Notes: generated by a model from the letters alone, not told the origin. Counted from the first letter of the stretch, positions 7,702-18,073 are shown. The stretch is DNA of 58,121 nucleotides from Oscillospiraceae bacterium (GCA_021201235.1 JAJQFI010000024.1:330657-388777), one strand, 5' to 3'. Numbers and translations are program-made.

Positions 7702-8997
7702 TTAGTCCAAAAATCCCTTATAGTGACGCATCATAAGCTGAGATTCGAGCTGACGAACAGACTCAAGAGCAACGCTTACAACGATGAGGATCGAAGTACC
7801 GCCGAGAGCCAGGTTCGAAATGCCTGTAATCTGAGCAAAGATGATCGGGAAGATAGCAACAACGCCGAGGAACAGTGCGCCGACGAAGGTCAGCTTGTGA
7901 ACAATTCTCGTGATGTAATCACTTGTCGGCTTGCCGGGACGGATGCCCGGGATGCCGCCGTTGTTCTGGCGAAGGTTGTTTGCAATCTCAACGGGATCAT
8001 ACTGCATCGAAATGTAAAAGTAGCTGAACAGAATGATGAGGATGAAGTAGAGTGTTGCGTATACGGGATGAGTCGTGCTGAAGCAGTTGTAGATTGTGTA
8101 CCAGACGGTGCCCTCGGTGGGCTCGCCGGTGAACATTGCAATAGTCTGCGGGATGGACATGAAGCTCATCGCGAAGATTATTGGCAAGACGCCTGCCATG
8201 GATACCTTGATAGGAAGGTAGGTCGACTGACCGCCGTAAACCTTTCTTCCTACAACGCGCTTTGCGTACTGGATCGGAACCCTTCTCTCCGCATTGTCCA
8301 TGAATACGATGAACGCAATCATCAGAATGAAGATTATGATGATAATCGGGATGAGGATGATATATCCGGCAGAACCCGTGTTTGCGAGTGTTGCGAAGAT
8401 GTTACCGAACGACTGCGGAAGCTCTGCAACGATACCGGCAAAGATGAGCATTGACATGCCGTTGCCGATTCCGTTCTTGTCGATAAGAGAACCGAGCCAG
8501 ATAGTAAGCATAGCACCTGCGGTGAAGCACGCTATGATGATGATTTCGGAAAGAACCTTTGAGAAGCCTGTGGTATAGGTCAGAGCTCCTGCGTTCTTAA
8601 GAGTCAGGTAGTAAGCCCATGACTGGAAGAGTGCGATTACGAGAGCGAGAATCTTGGTGATGGTACCGAGCTTCTTTCTGCCCTCTTCGCCTTCCTTTGC
8701 GAGTCTTTCGAGTGCAGGAATCGCAAAGGTCAGGAGCTGCATGATGATCTGTGCGTTGATGTACGGTGAAACCGACAAGCACAGAAGTGTTGCTCTTGAG
8801 AAGGTGCCGCCGGAGAGAGTGTTGAGGTAGCTGAACAGGTTGTTACTGCCCTCAATCATTTCCGCTATAGCGGCTGAATCGAGAAACGGAACGGGGATAT
8901 ATCCGCCGAGTCTGTAGATGATGAAGATAAGGAAAGTGTAGAGAAGCTTCTTTCTTATCTCCGGAACCTTCCAAGCGTTCTTAAGAGTCTGAAACAC
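7702..8997 (-). CDS. secY: Preprotein translocase subunit SecY
   Basis: 431 residues and ten predicted membrane helices. Visible landmarks include the N-terminal PEIRKKLLYTFLIFIIYRLG, the plug region GGTFSRATLLCLSVSPYINA, and the cytosolic loop RRVPIQYAKRVVGRK. SecY forms the protein-conducting channel with SecE and SecG. GTG start directly after the rplO TAA, with no gap, so translation is coupled. secDF lie at 36.7-39.1 kb in the same window. Confidence 0.97.
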   Translation of the reverse strand: MFQTLKNAWKVPEIRKKLLYTFLIFIIYRLGGYIPVPFLDSAAIAEMIEGSNNLFSYLNTLSGGTFSRATLLCLSVSPYINAQIIMQLLTFAIPALERLAKEGEEGRKKLGTITKILALVIALFQSWAYYLTLKNAGALTYTTGFSKVLSEIIIIACFTAGAMLTIWLGSLIDKNGIGNGMSMLIFAGIVAELPQSFGNIFATLANTGSAGYIILIPIIIIIFILMIAFIVFMDNAERRVPIQYAKRVVGRKVYGGQSTYLPIKVSMAGVLPIIFAMSFMSIPQTIAMFTGEPTEGTVWYTIYNCFSTTHPVYATLYFILIILFSYFYISMQYDPVEIANNLRQNNGGIPGIRPGKPTSDYITRIVHKLTFVGALFLGVVAIFPIIFAQITGISNLALGGTSILIVVSVALESVRQLESQLMMRHYKGFLD

Positions 8998-9438
8998 TTA
9001 GATCACCTCTGCCTCTCCGCCTGCCTTCTCGATCTTCTCCTTAGCTGAAGCGGAGTAAGCGGCTGCCTTTACGGTAAGCTTCTTGGTGAGCTCGCCGTTG
9101 CCCAGTACCTTGATTCCGTTGCCCTCATTCTTGACAATACCGGCAGCGATAAGAAGCTCTGTATCGACGACAGTTCCGTCGACAAACTTTTCGAGATCGG
9201 AGACGTTGATTGCCGTATACTTAGCTGCAAATATGTTGTTGAAGCCCCTCTTCGGGATTCTTCTTGCGAGTCTGGTCTGTCCGCCTTCGAAGCCCGGTCT
9301 TACACCGCCGCCCGAACGAGCATTCTGACCCTTGTGTCCCTTTCCTGCTGTTTTTCCCTGTCCGGAGCCATGTCCTCTTCCGATTCTCTTGACATCCTTT
9401 ACGGAACCCTCAGCAGGTGCTAAATCGTGCAATTTCAA
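8998..9438 (-). CDS. rplO: 50S ribosomal protein L15
   Basis: 146 residues, [20 protein letters not shown] with the glycine/lysine-rich [20 protein letters not shown]-terminal extension that threads into 23S rRNA. It starts at TTG (9438), chosen because GGAGGTG sits 8 nt upstream and family N-termini begin MKLHDL. Confidence 0.96.
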   Translation of the reverse strand: MKLHDLAPAEGSVKDVKRIGRGHGSGQGKTAGKGHKGQNARSGGGVRPGFEGGQTRLARRIPKRGFNNIFAAKYTAINVSDLEKFVDGTVVDTELLIAAGIVKNEGNGIKVLGNGELTKKLTVKAAAYSASAKEKIEKAGGEAEVI

Positions 9439-9460
9439 TTTATTCGCACCTCCTTAATTC

Positions 9461-9637
9461 TTATGCTTCGGTAACTTTGATAAGGTGAACGATCTTATTT
9501 ATTTTACCTTGCGTCTGTGCGTTATCTGGTTGAATGGTAACGTCACCGATTTTTCTAAGACCTAAGGAGTTTGCAGTTGCGATCTGATCCTTGAGTCTGC
9601 CGTTGAGACTTTTTACAAGCTCAATTTTTACTGACAT
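9461..9637 (-). CDS. rpmD: 50S ribosomal protein L30
   Basis: 58 residues, MSVKIELVKSLNGRLKDQIA. The ATG at 9637 is 8 nt after GAGGAGG and matches family starts; an ATG two codons earlier is too close to the ribosome site. Small single-domain protein of the 50S subunit, between rpsE and rplO. Confidence 0.96.
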   Translation of the reverse strand: MSVKIELVKSLNGRLKDQIATANSLGLRKIGDVTIQPDNAQTQGKINKIVHLIKVTEA

Positions 9638-9650
9638 GATCATTTCCTCC

Positions 9651-10148
9651 TCAGATTATTTCCTTGACGGTCTTGCCTCTCTTGGCTGCCATTTCTTCGG
9701 CAGACTTGAGCTCGGCAAGTCCTGCAAATGTTGCTCTGACGACGTTGCAGGGATTGTTGGACTTAAGAGACTTGGTTCTTATGTCCTTGATGCCTGCAGC
9801 CTCGATTACGGAACGAACGGGACCTCCGGCGATAACTCCGGTACCTTCGGCGGCGGGTCTCATCAAGACTCTGCCTGCGCCGTAAACACCGACTACCTCG
9901 TGAGGAATTGTTGTTCCCTTAAGTGATACTTTTATCAGATTCTTCTTCGCGTCAGCGATTCCTTTTCTGATAGCGTCGGTAACTTCTCCCGACTTTCCGA
10001 TACCGTAGCCGACTGTGCCGTTGCCGTCACCTACAACAATGAGTGCGGAGAACTTCATGATACGTCCGCCCTTGACCGTCTTGGATACACGGTTGATAGC
10101 TACAACCTTCTCGGTAAGCTCCATTTGAGAAGCGTCTATAATAGCCAA
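9651..10148 (-). CDS. rpsE: 30S ribosomal protein S5
   Basis: 165 residues. N-terminal dsRNA-binding-like domain with [20 protein letters not shown] in essence, then [18 protein letters not shown] and the C-terminal [18 protein letters not shown]5 takes part in decoding accuracy. TTG start 9 nt after GGAGG. Confidence 0.97.
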   Translation of the reverse strand: MAIIDASQMELTEKVVAINRVSKTVKGGRIMKFSALIVVGDGNGTVGYGIGKSGEVTDAIRKGIADAKKNLIKVSLKGTTIPHEVVGVYGAGRVLMRPAAEGTGVIAGGPVRSVIEAAGIKDIRTKSLKSNNPCNVVRATFAGLAELKSAEEMAAKRGKTVKEII

Positions 10149-10164
10149 AATACGTTACCTCCTC

Positions 10165-10524
10165 TCAGAATTTGAGTCCGCCCTCACGGGCACCCTCTGC
10201 CAAAGCCGCGATACGTCCGTGATAGAGATAGCCGCCTCTGTCGAATACGACTTCCTCTATGCCGTTTGCCTTGCACTTCTCGGCAATCGCCTCGCCGACC
10301 TTCTTGGCACCTTCGACGTTTCCGCCGTTAGCTCCGAAGCCCTTTTCCATGCTTGAAGCGGCGCAGAGAGTTGTTCCGGTGACGTCATCAATCACCTGAG
10401 CGTAAATGTGCTTCGCTGAGCGGAAGACATTGAGTCTCGGGCAGGAAGCGGTACCGCTGACCTTGGCGCGGACTCTTGCGTGCCTTTTGGCTCTTGATTT
10501 AGCTCTGTCTATTGTCTTTACCAT
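10165..10524 (-). CDS. rplR: 50S ribosomal protein L18
   Basis: 119 residues, basic N-terminus [20 protein letters not shown], then [19 protein letters not shown] and the C-terminal [20 protein letters not shown]. It binds 5S rRNA with L5. 18 nt after rplF. Confidence 0.97.
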   Translation of the reverse strand: MVKTIDRAKSRAKRHARVRAKVSGTASCPRLNVFRSAKHIYAQVIDDVTGTTLCAASSMEKGFGANGGNVEGAKKVGEAIAEKCKANGIEEVVFDRGGYLYHGRIAALAEGAREGGLKF

Positions 10525-10542
10525 AGATTCTTACTCCCTTAT

Positions 10543-11094
10543 TTACTTCTTCGCGCCCTTGCCGGCCTTGCCTTCCTTGCGGCGGATGACTTCACCGTCG
10601 TAGCGGATTCCCTTGCCCTTGTAAGGCTCAGGAGGACGCTTGGCGCGCACTTCACAGGCAAACTGACCTACCTTCTGCTTGTCGATTCCCTTGACTACAA
10701 TCTGATTAGGTTGCGGGACATCAAGCTTGATGTCGTCAGTCTCGGAAACGATAACCTGATGAGAATATCCGAGGTTAAGGATAACATCCTTACCCTGCTT
10801 CTGGGCTCTGTAACCAACACCCTCGATAATAAGGGTTTTGGAATAACCGTTTACAACGCCCTCGACCATGTTGTTGACGAGAGTTCTTGTAAGACCGTGA
10901 AGAGCCTTTGATCTGTCCTCGTCATCGGGACGTGCAACCTTAAGGGTTCCGTCCTCAACGGTGATGGAAAGGGAAGGATTAAACTTCTGTGTAAGTGTAC
11001 CCTTGGGACCCTTTACGGTAACTACGTTGCCTTCTGCAACGGATACTTCAACTCCGGCAGGAACGCTGATTGGCTTTAAGCCTATTCTTGACAT
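10543..11094 (-). CDS. rplF: 50S ribosomal protein L6
   Basis: 183 residues, MSRIGLKPISVPAGVEVSVA, with the duplicated L6 fold and the conserved KRPPEPYKGKGIRY segment near the C-terminus. It sits near the sarcin-ricin loop region of the 50S subunit. Confidence 0.97.
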   Translation of the reverse strand: MSRIGLKPISVPAGVEVSVAEGNVVTVKGPKGTLTQKFNPSLSITVEDGTLKVARPDDEDRSKALHGLTRTLVNNMVEGVVNGYSKTLIIEGVGYRAQKQGKDVILNLGYSHQVIVSETDDIKLDVPQPNQIVVKGIDKQKVGQFACEVRAKRPPEPYKGKGIRYDGEVIRRKEGKAGKGAKK

Positions 11095-11107
11095 AATTCA
11101 GCCCTCC

Positions 11108-11506
11108 TTACCAGACGAATGCGAGAATCTCGCCGCCTACACCAAGCTCTCTTGCCTTCTTATCGGTAACGATTCCCTTTGAGGTGGAAACGATAGCGAT
11201 ACCTAAGCCCTTCAAGACCTTGGGCATATCCTCACAGCTCGAATAGATTCTAAGACCGGGCTTGGAAACTCTTCTGATGCCGGAGATAACCGGTGTTCTG
11301 TTCTCGTCATATTTAAGTGTAACTCTGATGATTCCCTGCTTACCGTCGTCGATTACCTGATAGGACTTGATGTAGCCCTCATCCTGCAAAATCTGAACGA
11401 TAGACTTCTTCATATTCGAAGCGGGAATATCGACTGTAGCGTGCTTTGCTGAGCTTGCATTGCGAATTCTGGTCAGCAAATCAGCTATTGTATCAGTAAT
11501 CTGCAT
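11108..11506 (-). CDS. rpsH: 30S ribosomal protein S8
   Basis: 132 residues starting [20 protein letters not shown]; the C-terminus [20 protein letters not shown] is diagnostic. The ATG at 11506 has AAGGAGG upstream; a longer reading frame exists but its extra residues are the antisense-like overlap with rpsN. S8 nucleates the 16S central domain and represses the spc operon in E. coli. Confidence 0.97.
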   Translation of the reverse strand: MQITDTIADLLTRIRNASSAKHATVDIPASNMKKSIVQILQDEGYIKSYQVIDDGKQGIIRVTLKYDENRTPVISGIRRVSKPGLRIYSSCEDMPKVLKGLGIAIVSTSKGIVTDKKARELGVGGEILAFVW

Positions 11507-11526
11507 ACTTTTGCCTCCTTCGCTAA

Positions 11527-11712
11527 TTACCAGCTCGACTTCTTGACGCCGGGGATCTGACCCTCGAGCGCAAGCTTTCTGAAGCAGATACGGCAAATGC
11601 CGTACTTTCTCAGATAACCGTGAGGTCTTCCGCAAATCTTGCATCTGTTGTAAGCGCGGGTCGAATACTTAGGCTTTGCCTGCTGCTTTAAAACCATTGC
11701 CTTTTTAGCCAT
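11527..11712 (-). CDS. rpsN: 30S ribosomal protein S14, zinc-binding type (S14Z)
   Basis: 61 residues, the short zinc form: [20 protein letters not shown] provides the CxxC...CxxC cluster. It contacts the 16S head. The 61-residue type is characteristic of Firmicutes, and 21 nt separate it from rpsH. Confidence 0.97.
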   Translation of the reverse strand: MAKKAMVLKQQAKPKYSTRAYNRCKICGRPHGYLRKYGICRICFRKLALEGQIPGVKKSSW

Positions 11713-11727
11713 AATCTACCTCCACTC

Positions 11728-12267
11728 TTACTTTGCAAACGAAGCGCCGAGCATGCTCAGAAGCTCCTTTGCCTCTTCGTCGGTCTTTGCGGTTGTGATG
11801 AAGTTGATATCCATACCGCGGACCTTGTCAACCTTGTCGAACTCGATTTCGGGGAAGATAAGCTGCTCCTTGATACCGGTGGAGTAGTTTCCTCTGCCGT
11901 CGAACGAGTTGGGGTTGATGCCCTTGAAGTCACGAACTCTGGGGAACGCGACATTGAAAAGTCTGTCGATGAACTCATACATCTTGTCAGATCTCAAGGT
12001 AACCTTGACTCCGATGGGCATGCCCTCACGGAGCTTGAAGTTTGCAACCGACTTCTTAGCCTTGCAAACAACAGGTCTCTGGCCGGTGATGAGAGAAAGG
12101 TCGTTCATAACCGCGTCGACAACCTTGGAATTCTCCTTAGCCTCGCCGCAAGCTACGTTGATGACAACCTTGTCGAGCTTCGGAATCTGCATAACGTTCT
12201 TGTAGCCGAACTTCTTCATCAGTGCGGGGGCTATTTCATTGACATATTGATCTTTTAATCTTGCCAT
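11728..12267 (-). CDS. rplE: 50S ribosomal protein L5
   Basis: 179 residues. Contains [20 protein letters not shown], the [14 protein letters not shown] strand, and the [21 protein letters not shown]-terminal block. It binds 5S rRNA and contacts P-site tRNA. Confidence 0.97.
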   Translation of the reverse strand: MARLKDQYVNEIAPALMKKFGYKNVMQIPKLDKVVINVACGEAKENSKVVDAVMNDLSLITGQRPVVCKAKKSVANFKLREGMPIGVKVTLRSDKMYEFIDRLFNVAFPRVRDFKGINPNSFDGRGNYSTGIKEQLIFPEIEFDKVDKVRGMDINFITTAKTDEEAKELLSMLGASFAK

Positions 12268-12277
12268 AATTAACCTC

Positions 12278-12598
12278 CTACTTGATTTCTGCGCCGCAAC
12301 GCTTGCAAACTCTGAGCTTCTCGCCGTCAGGTCCGAACTTGACGCCGGTTCTTACGCCCTTGCCGCACTTGGGGCAAACGAGCTGAACCTTGCTCGAGTA
12401 CATAGCTGCTTCAGCCTTGACGATGCCGCCTGCTTTGCCCTGTTTGCGGGGCTTGACGGACTTGGTCGCCATGTTGATGCCTTCGACTATTACCTTGCCC
12501 TCCTTGGGGGATACAGCAAGAACTTTGCCCTTCTTGCCCTTGTTCTTACCACTGAGAACAACTACCGAGTCGCCGGTTTTAACGTGAATCTTGTTCAT
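12278..12598 (-). CDS. rplX: 50S ribosomal protein L24 with C-terminal zinc ribbon
   Basis: 106 residues; N-terminal KOW domain ([20 protein letters not shown]) and a C-terminal [11 protein letters not shown] ... CKRCG pair of CxxC motifs, a zinc ribbon found in many Firmicute L24 proteins. It starts assembly of the 50S subunit by binding the 5' end of 23S rRNA. Confidence 0.97.
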   Translation of the reverse strand: MNKIHVKTGDSVVVLSGKNKGKKGKVLAVSPKEGKVIVEGINMATKSVKPRKQGKAGGIVKAEAAMYSSKVQLVCPKCGKGVRTGVKFGPDGEKLRVCKRCGAEIK

Positions 12599-12615
12599 AT
12601 TTTCTCGGTTCCTCC

Positions 12616-12984
12616 TTAAAGTACCTCGGGTGCGAGCGACAGGATCTTGACATAGTCATTGTCCCTGAGTTCACGGGCAACCGGCCCGAAAATTCTCGTA
12701 CCTCTCGGTGTCTTATCTTCCTTGATTATTACAGCTGCATTCTCGTCGAAACGGATATAGGTTCCGTCCTCACGACGAAGACCGGATGCTGAACGAACAA
12801 TTACTGCTTTAACAACGTCGCCCTTCTTGACCATGCCGCCGGGTGCAGCCTTCTTGACTGACGCTACGACTACATCGCCGATGTTGGCGTATCTTCTGCG
12901 GGTGCCGCCCAAAACTCTGATGCACTGGAGTTCCTTGGCTCCGGTGTTGTCAGCGGCTTTGAGTCTTGTCTGCATTTGTATCAC
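12616..12984 (-). CDS. rplN: 50S ribosomal protein L14
   Basis: 122 residues, [20 protein letters not shown], and the C-terminal [12 protein letters not shown]. It forms bridge B8 with 16S rRNA. GTG start with GGAGGAA 8 nt upstream. 126 nt separate it from rpsQ; that gap holds a hairpin. Confidence 0.97.
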   Translation of the reverse strand: MIQMQTRLKAADNTGAKELQCIRVLGGTRRRYANIGDVVVASVKKAAPGGMVKKGDVVKAVIVRSASGLRREDGTYIRFDENAAVIIKEDKTPRGTRIFGPVARELRDNDYVKILSLAPEVL

Positions 12985-13071
12985 AGCAAGTTCCTCCTTT
13001 CAGTATTAAAGAAATCTGAGCGCCGGATCGAGTTATTCACCGACCCTCGTTTACTCTTCGGGTTCGGGTTT

Positions 13072-13098
13072 TGCATCGAACGACTTCCGTTCAATGCA
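13072..13098 (-). other. Hairpin between rpsQ and rplN
   Basis: Transcribed strand TGCAT-T-GAACG pairs with CGTTC-G-ATGCA around a 5-nt loop, an 11-bp stem including one T-G wobble. The rest of the 126-nt gap shows no ORF and no T-run. Confidence 0.55.
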
Positions 13099-13110
13099 CC
13101 CACGCCCTCA

Positions 13111-13368
13111 TTACTTAGCCTGCTCAACAACCCTGACGAGTCTCCATCTCTTGTCCTTGGACAAGGGTCTGGTTTCCATGATTTCGACTCTGTCGCCGAT
13201 GTGGGCAACATTCTCCTCGTCATGAGCCTTGAACTTGACCGTTCTCTTGATAATCTTTCCGTACAAGGGGTGCTTTACGTTATCCTCGATGGCAACGACG
13301 ATTGTCTTGTCCATCTTGTCGGAAACTACCTTGCCGACCCTTGTCTTTCTAAGCTTTCTTTCGCTCAC
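13111..13368 (-). CDS. rpsQ: 30S ribosomal protein S17
   Basis: 85 residues, [20 protein letters not shown] with [20 protein letters not shown]: the S17 OB fold. GTG start, GGAGGATTTACT upstream. Binds the 5' domain of 16S rRNA. Confidence 0.97.
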   Translation of the reverse strand: MSERKLRKTRVGKVVSDKMDKTIVVAIEDNVKHPLYGKIIKRTVKFKAHDEENVAHIGDRVEIMETRPLSKDKRWRLVRVVEQAK

Positions 13369-13391
13369 AGTAAATCCTCCTTCTTCGCGGC

Positions 13392-13583
13392 TTACTTGGA
13401 CTCTTGCTCGCGAATAACAGTCTTGATACGAGCAATATCCTTCTTAACAGCCTTGATTCTCATGGGGTTGTCGAGCTGATTTACAGCGTGCTGGAAGCGA
13501 AGGTTGAAAAGCTCTTTCCTCAAATCGTCGAGCTTCTTGTCCATCTCGACGGGAGTCATTTCTCTGATTTCACTGACCTTCAT
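13392..13583 (-). CDS. rpmC: 50S ribosomal protein L29
   Basis: 63 residues, two-helix coiled hairpin: [20 protein letters not shown] and [17 protein letters not shown]. It lies at the exit-tunnel mouth near SRP and trigger factor. Its ATG overlaps the rplP stop by one base (TAATG). Confidence 0.97.
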   Translation of the reverse strand: MKVSEIREMTPVEMDKKLDDLRKELFNLRFQHAVNQLDNPMRIKAVKKDIARIKTVIREQESK

Positions 13584-14020
13584 TATTGCTCACCACCCGT
13601 TTCTGAAGCTTCATCTTCTCTTTTAACGAACTTGCACTTGATAGGCAGCTTGTGCATTGCAAGACGCATAGCTTCCCTTGCGACTTCCTCGGACACGCCT
13701 GCGATTTCGAACATGACTCTGCCCGGCTTGACAACCGCTACCCAGTACTCGGGGGTACCTTTACCGGAACCCATTCGAAGACCAAGTGCCTTGGTGGTTA
13801 CAGGCTTGTCAGGGAAAATCTTGATCCAGACCTGTCCGCCACGCTTGATGTAACGTGTCATTGCGATACGAGCCGCCTCAATCTGGGCTGAAGTGATCCA
13901 TGCGGGCTCGAGTGCCTGAAGTCCATACTCACCGTACGAAACCTTGTTGCCTCTTGTAGCCTTGCCCTTCATGCGTCCTCGTTGCTGCTTACGATATTTA
14001 ACTCTCTTCGGAAGTAACAT
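13583..14020 (-). CDS. rplP: 50S ribosomal protein L16
   Basis: 145 residues, [20 protein letters not shown]; the [20 protein letters not shown] segment is diagnostic. L16 helps position tRNA in the A site. It shares one base with the rpsC stop and one with the rpmC start. Confidence 0.97.
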   Translation of the reverse strand: MLLPKRVKYRKQQRGRMKGKATRGNKVSYGEYGLQALEPAWITSAQIEAARIAMTRYIKRGGQVWIKIFPDKPVTTKALGLRMGSGKGTPEYWVAVVKPGRVMFEIAGVSEEVAREAMRLAMHKLPIKCKFVKREDEASETGGEQ

Positions 14021-14835
14021 TACTTATTACCTCCTTCTCTGTTCTGAGTGTGTCTCTCGCCGCGATTTTCATAGCTACGGTTGCCGTCTCTATTCTGTCT
14101 CGGTCTCGAGTTGCCGTTTCTATCGCCGCGGCGTCTGTCGTCGCCGTTTCTCGGCTTACGGTTTCTTCTGTTGTCGGGAGCCTTCTCTTCGGTCTTCGAA
14201 ATCTCGCCCTTGAGGACTTCTCCCCTGTAGATCCAGACCTTGATACCGATCTTGCCATAGGTTGTTGCAGCCTCGGCAAAGCCGTAGTCAATGTCTGCTC
14301 TGATGGTCTGGAGCGGGATGGTACCCTCGTGGTAGCTTTCGCTTCTTGCGATTTCAGCACCGCCGAGTCTGCCGCCTGCCTTGACCTTGATACCCTTTGC
14401 TCCGAGCTTCATTGCTCTGCTGATGGCGCCCTTCATAGCTCTTCTGAACGAGATTCTGTTTTCGAGGTCGAGAGCTATCTTTTCAGCTACCAACTGAGCA
14501 TTGAGGTCGGGAGACTTAACTTCGATGATGTTGAGGGAGACGGTCTTGCCGATCATCTTCTCAATATCGGTTCTGAGCTTCTCAACAGCCTCGCCGCCTC
14601 TGCCGATAACGATACCGGGCTTGGCGCACCAGATGTTGATCTTCACCTTGTCGGCGAAGCGCTCGATTTCAATCTTCGGAACACCGGCGGAATACAGAGT
14701 CTTCTTGACGTACTTACGGATGTTGTAGTCCTCTACAAGAGTATCTCCGAAAGTGCTCTTATCTGCAAACCAGCGGGAATCCCAGTCCTTGATTATTCCG
14801 ACACGCATACCGTGCGGATTTACTTTTTGTCCCAT
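14020..14835 (-). CDS. rpsC: 30S ribosomal protein S3 with disordered Arg/Asn/Gly-rich tail
   Basis: 271 residues. Residues 1-210 are normal S3: [20 protein letters not shown], a KH domain with [20 protein letters not shown], and the C-terminal domain ending [10 protein letters not shown]. The last 55-60 residues are a low-complexity tail ([20 protein letters not shown] and on). Such tails occur in several Clostridia. S3 is part of the mRNA entry helicase; the tail could bind RNA (inference). Confidence 0.97.
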   Translation of the reverse strand: MGQKVNPHGMRVGIIKDWDSRWFADKSTFGDTLVEDYNIRKYVKKTLYSAGVPKIEIERFADKVKINIWCAKPGIVIGRGGEAVEKLRTDIEKMIGKTVSLNIIEVKSPDLNAQLVAEKIALDLENRISFRRAMKGAISRAMKLGAKGIKVKAGGRLGGAEIARSESYHEGTIPLQTIRADIDYGFAEAATTYGKIGIKVWIYRGEVLKGEISKTEEKAPDNRRNRKPRNGDDRRRGDRNGNSRPRQNRDGNRSYENRGERHTQNREGGNK

Positions 14836-14853
14836 AGTCTACCTCCTGCCGCC

Positions 14854-15189
14854 TTATTCCGCTTCACCGAGAACCACAGTGATGTTTGAGGTTCTCTTGA
14901 GAATCTTGTGTCCTCTGCCCTTTGAAACGGGCTGCATTCTCTTCATGGTCGGTCCCGGATTGACATAGCACTCTTTTACATAGAGGCTCTTCTTGTCAAG
15001 TCCGAAGTTATTCTCTGCGTTAGCCGCAGCCGAGTTCAGGAGCTTCTCCAGATACTCACAGGCAGCCTTAGGAGTATGCTTTACGATTGCCAATGCTGTC
15101 TCGAGGTCTTTTCCTCTGATAAGGTTGAGGACAATTTCGACCTTGCGAGGAGCAATGCGTGCAGTCTTTAATACTGCTCTTGCTTCCAT
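14854..15189 (-). CDS. rplV: 50S ribosomal protein L22
   Basis: 111 residues, ARAVLKTARIAPRKVEIVLN and the tunnel-lining hairpin with NPGPTMKRMQPVSKGRGHKI. Mutations in this hairpin give macrolide resistance in other species; nothing unusual is visible here. Confidence 0.97.
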   Translation of the reverse strand: MEARAVLKTARIAPRKVEIVLNLIRGKDLETALAIVKHTPKAACEYLEKLLNSAAANAENNFGLDKKSLYVKECYVNPGPTMKRMQPVSKGRGHKILKRTSNITVVLGEAE

Positions 15190-15203
15190 CTAAATCTCCT
15201 CCT

Positions 15204-15485
15204 TTACTTGCCGTTGTTGGAAGTCTTTGAACCGGCGTGACCCTTGAAGGTTCTTGTCGGTGCGAACTCACCAAGTCTGTGTCCGACCATGTCCTCGGTA
15301 ACATATACCGGAACATGCTTGCGTCCGTCGTGGACGGCAAATGTGTGTCCCACGAATTCGGGGAAGATAACGGATGCTCTCGACCATGTCTTGATGGCTT
15401 TCTTTTCGCCGGTCTCGTTCATGGCAACTACTTTCTTATAAAGGGATTCCTGTACGAATGGTCCCTTCTTAATGCTTCTGCCCAT
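15204..15485 (-). CDS. rpsS: 30S ribosomal protein S19
   Basis: 93 residues, [20 protein letters not shown], then [20 protein letters not shown]. It binds the head of 16S rRNA with S13. Confidence 0.97.
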   Translation of the reverse strand: MGRSIKKGPFVQESLYKKVVAMNETGEKKAIKTWSRASVIFPEFVGHTFAVHDGRKHVPVYVTEDMVGHRLGEFAPTRTFKGHAGSKTSNNGK

Positions 15486-15507
15486 TATTCATCTGCCTCC
15501 CTTCGCA

Positions 15508-16341
15508 TTACTTCGCGTTACGGCGCTTGACAATAAACTTGTCTGTGCGGTTCTTCTTCTTACGAGTCTTATAGCCCATAGTAGGCTTGCCCCAAGGTGT
15601 AACAGGTGAAGGACGTCCGACAGGGGATTTGCCTTCGCCACCGCCGTGAGGGTGGTCGTTCGGGTTCATAACGGAACCACGGACTGTGGGTCTTACGCCC
15701 ATGTGGCGCTTTCTACCAGCCTTGCCGAGGTGAACGTTTTCGTGGTCGATGTTGCCGACCTGACCGATTGTTGCCATGCAGTTTGCAGGAACATATCTCA
15801 TTTCACCGGAAGGAAGTCTGATAAGAACCTTCTCGTTCTCACGACCCATAAGCTGAGCCATGTTGCCGGCGGAACGGACAAGCTGTGCGCCCTTGCCGGG
15901 ATAAAGCTCGATGTTGTGGATGAAGGTACCGACGGGGATGTTCATAAGAGGAAGTGCGTTGCCCGGCTTGATGTCGGCGTCTGCGCCAGCTCTTACGGTG
16001 TCACCTACGTTAAGTCCGTTCGGTGCGATGATGTATCTCTTCTCGCCGTCCTCATACTGAACGAGTGCGATGTGAGCGGAACGGTTCGGATCGTATTCAA
16101 GAGTGAGAACAGTGGCATCCATGCCGGTCTTATCTCTCTTGAAGTCGATTACACGATACTTTTTTCTTTCGCCGCCGCCGTGATGACGGACGGTGATTCT
16201 GCCATAGCTGTTTCTGCCGGCGGTCTTCTTCTTGGGTTTGAGAAGACTTCTCTCCGGCTTAACCTTGGACAAGCCGCTGTAATCGGTAACGGTCATACCT
16301 CTGCGACCGTTGGTTGTCGGCTTGTAGCTCTTTATAGCCAT
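15508..16341 (-). CDS. rplB: 50S ribosomal protein L2
   Basis: 277 residues, [20 protein letters not shown], and the conserved [20 protein letters not shown] segment next to the peptidyl transferase centre. The start is the ATG at 16341: the GTG four codons upstream overlaps the AAGGAGTG ribosome site. The 159-nt gap from rplW holds two hairpins. Confidence 0.97.
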   Translation of the reverse strand: MAIKSYKPTTNGRRGMTVTDYSGLSKVKPERSLLKPKKKTAGRNSYGRITVRHHGGGERKKYRVIDFKRDKTGMDATVLTLEYDPNRSAHIALVQYEDGEKRYIIAPNGLNVGDTVRAGADADIKPGNALPLMNIPVGTFIHNIELYPGKGAQLVRSAGNMAQLMGRENEKVLIRLPSGEMRYVPANCMATIGQVGNIDHENVHLGKAGRKRHMGVRPTVRGSVMNPNDHPHGGGEGKSPVGRPSPVTPWGKPTMGYKTRKKKNRTDKFIVKRRNAK

Positions 16342-16374
16342 GTAATTTTTCACTCCTTATTAGTGTTTTGCGGG

Positions 16375-16437
16375 CTGCATCGGCAAGGATTGCCATGCAG
16401 TTCCCATACTTACTGCGAAACGCGTCAGCGTTTTCGC
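16375..16437 (-). other. Two hairpins between rplW and rplB
   Basis: CTGCAT-GGCAA against TTGCC-ATGCAG with one bulge (16375-16400, 3-nt loop) and GCGAAAACGC against GCGTTTCGC (16415-16437, 4-nt loop). No T-run. The junction has no ORF. Confidence 0.55.
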
Positions 16438-16500
16438 GTTTTGCCGGAATGTGAGAGCTTGTCAGATCCATGTGGTCCCAATCACTCTCAGACCCAACTA

Positions 16501-16797
16501 TCAGATCATGCCGTCAAAGAAGGCGATGGTCTTTGAGCCCTCGGCAAGCGTAACGATTGCCTTTTTCCAGTCCGGGGTCTTGCCCTCGGATCTGCCCATT
16601 CTGCGGTAACGACCGCGAACGTTCATTGTGTGAACCTTGGCAACCTTGACACCGAAGATTTCCTCAACGGCGTCCTTGATTTCAATCTTGTTGGCGGTCT
16701 TTGCGACCTTGAAGGTGTACTTGCCCGCCTGAAGATCTTCCATAGAAGCTTCGGTGATAACCGGCTTCAGAATGATGTCCTGAGCAACCTTTTCCAT
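16501..16797 (-). CDS. rplW: 50S ribosomal protein L23
   Basis: 98 residues, IILKPVITEASMEDLQAGKY; the loop VHTMNVRGRYRRMGRSEGKT reaches into 23S rRNA. L23 at the tunnel exit docks trigger factor and SRP. Its ATG overlaps the rplD TGA by one base. Confidence 0.97.
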   Translation of the reverse strand: MEKVAQDIILKPVITEASMEDLQAGKYTFKVAKTANKIEIKDAVEEIFGVKVAKVHTMNVRGRYRRMGRSEGKTPDWKKAIVTLAEGSKTIAFFDGMI

Positions 16798-17420
16798 CAG
16801 CAGTAAACCTCCTCAATCTTGGTGACGGCATCCTGAGCTACTACGAACTTGTTGCAGTTGAGGATGTCGTAAACATTCAGAGTGTTTACGAGAGTCGTCT
16901 TTACTCCGGGAATGTTTCTTGCGCTCTTGATGACCTTCTCGTCGGATGCGGGCATTACGATAAGGGTCTTGCCCTCTGCTCCGAGTGCCGAAAGCATCGA
17001 AACGACGTTCTTGGTCTTGATTTCGTCGAAGTCAATCTTGTCAACGACTACTACCTCGTTCTCGGCAAGCTTGGAAGAGAGTGCAGACTTCATAGCGAGT
17101 CTTCTCATCTTCTTGTTGACCGTGAATCTGTAGCTGCGGGGCTTCGGTCCGAGAGCGATTCCGCCGTGTGTCCACTGGGGAGAACGGATTGAACCCTGTC
17201 TTGCATGACCTGTACCCTTCTGTCTCCAGGGCTTCTTACCGCCGCCGGATACCTCTGTTCTTGTGAGTGTGGACTGAGTGCCCAGTCTCTGATTTGCGAG
17301 ATAATTGACAACCATTGTGTGCATAACAGCGGTGTTGGGCTCGATGCCCCAGATGCTGTCGTTAAGCTCAGTGTCGGCAACTACATTGCCTTTAATATCG
17401 TATACGGAAACCTTTGACAT
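16797..17420 (-). CDS. rplD: 50S ribosomal protein L4
   Basis: 207 residues from MSKVSVYDIKGNVVADTELN. The tunnel loop appears as TEVSGGGKKPWRQKGTGHAR and RSPQWTHGGIALGPKPR. In E. coli L4 represses the S10 operon by acting on the leader; whether it does so here is unknown, but the rpsJ leader contains a terminator. The start at 17420 has GGAGAAAG upstream. Confidence 0.97.
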   Translation of the reverse strand: MSKVSVYDIKGNVVADTELNDSIWGIEPNTAVMHTMVVNYLANQRLGTQSTLTRTEVSGGGKKPWRQKGTGHARQGSIRSPQWTHGGIALGPKPRSYRFTVNKKMRRLAMKSALSSKLAENEVVVVDKIDFDEIKTKNVVSMLSALGAEGKTLIVMPASDEKVIKSARNIPGVKTTLVNTLNVYDILNCNKFVVAQDAVTKIEEVYC

Positions 17421-17437
17421 TGTACTTTCTCCTTCCA

Positions 17438-18073
17438 CTAAGCTTTCTTAACGCTGTTGCAGACGGTAACGATACCGTTCTTCGGTCCGGGGATTGCTCC
17501 CTTTACAGCGATAAGGTTGTTCTCGGCGTCAACCTTGATAACCTCGAGGTTCTGGATAGTAACTCTCTCGGCACCGAGGTGACCCGGCATTTTCTTTCCT
17601 TTGTAGATTCTCGAAGGGCTGGAGCAAGCGTTCATGGAACCTGCCTCGCGGTGAACAGGACCTGTACCGTGGGTTTCCTTGAGTCTGTGGGTGTTCCAGC
17701 GCTTGATGGTGCCGGAGAATCCTTTACCCTTGCTTGTGCCGCAAACGTCAACAATCTCGCCCTCAGCGAAGATGTCAGCCTTTACGATGTCGCCTACGTT
17801 CATGCCCGAGATATCCTCAAGTCTGAACTCCTTGAGGGTCTTCTTGAGGGCAACGTCAGCCTTCTTGAAATGACCTGTGAGAGGCTTCTTCAAACTCTTT
17901 GCGGTGGTGTCGCCGAACCCGAGCTGCACGGCTTCGTAGCCGTCGTTCTCGGCAGTCTTCTTCTGGACTACCATGCAAGGACCTGCCTCAATTACCGATA
18001 CGGGAATAACTCTTCCCTTATCGTCGAAGACCTGTGTCATACCGATCTTCTTTCCGATGATGCCTTTCTTCAT
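17438..18073 (-). CDS. rplC: 50S ribosomal protein L3
   Basis: 211 residues, [20 protein letters not shown] and the [20 protein letters not shown] loop near the peptidyl transferase centre. It starts 113 nt after the rpsJ stop, beyond four small hairpins; AGGAGG lies 8 nt upstream. Confidence 0.97.
   Translation of the reverse strand: MKKGIIGKKIGMTQVFDDKGRVIPVSVIEAGPCMVVQKKTAENDGYEAVQLGFGDTTAKSLKKPLTGHFKKADVALKKTLKEFRLEDISGMNVGDIVKADIFAEGEIVDVCGTSKGKGFSGTIKRWNTHRLKETHGTGPVHREAGSMNACSSPSRIYKGKKMPGHLGAERVTIQNLEVIKVDAENNLIAVKGAIPGPKNGIVTVCNSVKKA

Noticed and set aside
14050-14889. Long plus-strand open frame of 279 codons opposite rpsC
   Set aside because: It lies entirely antisense to rpsC and neighbours, has no ribosome binding site and no recognisable domain; it is a shadow of the coding strand.
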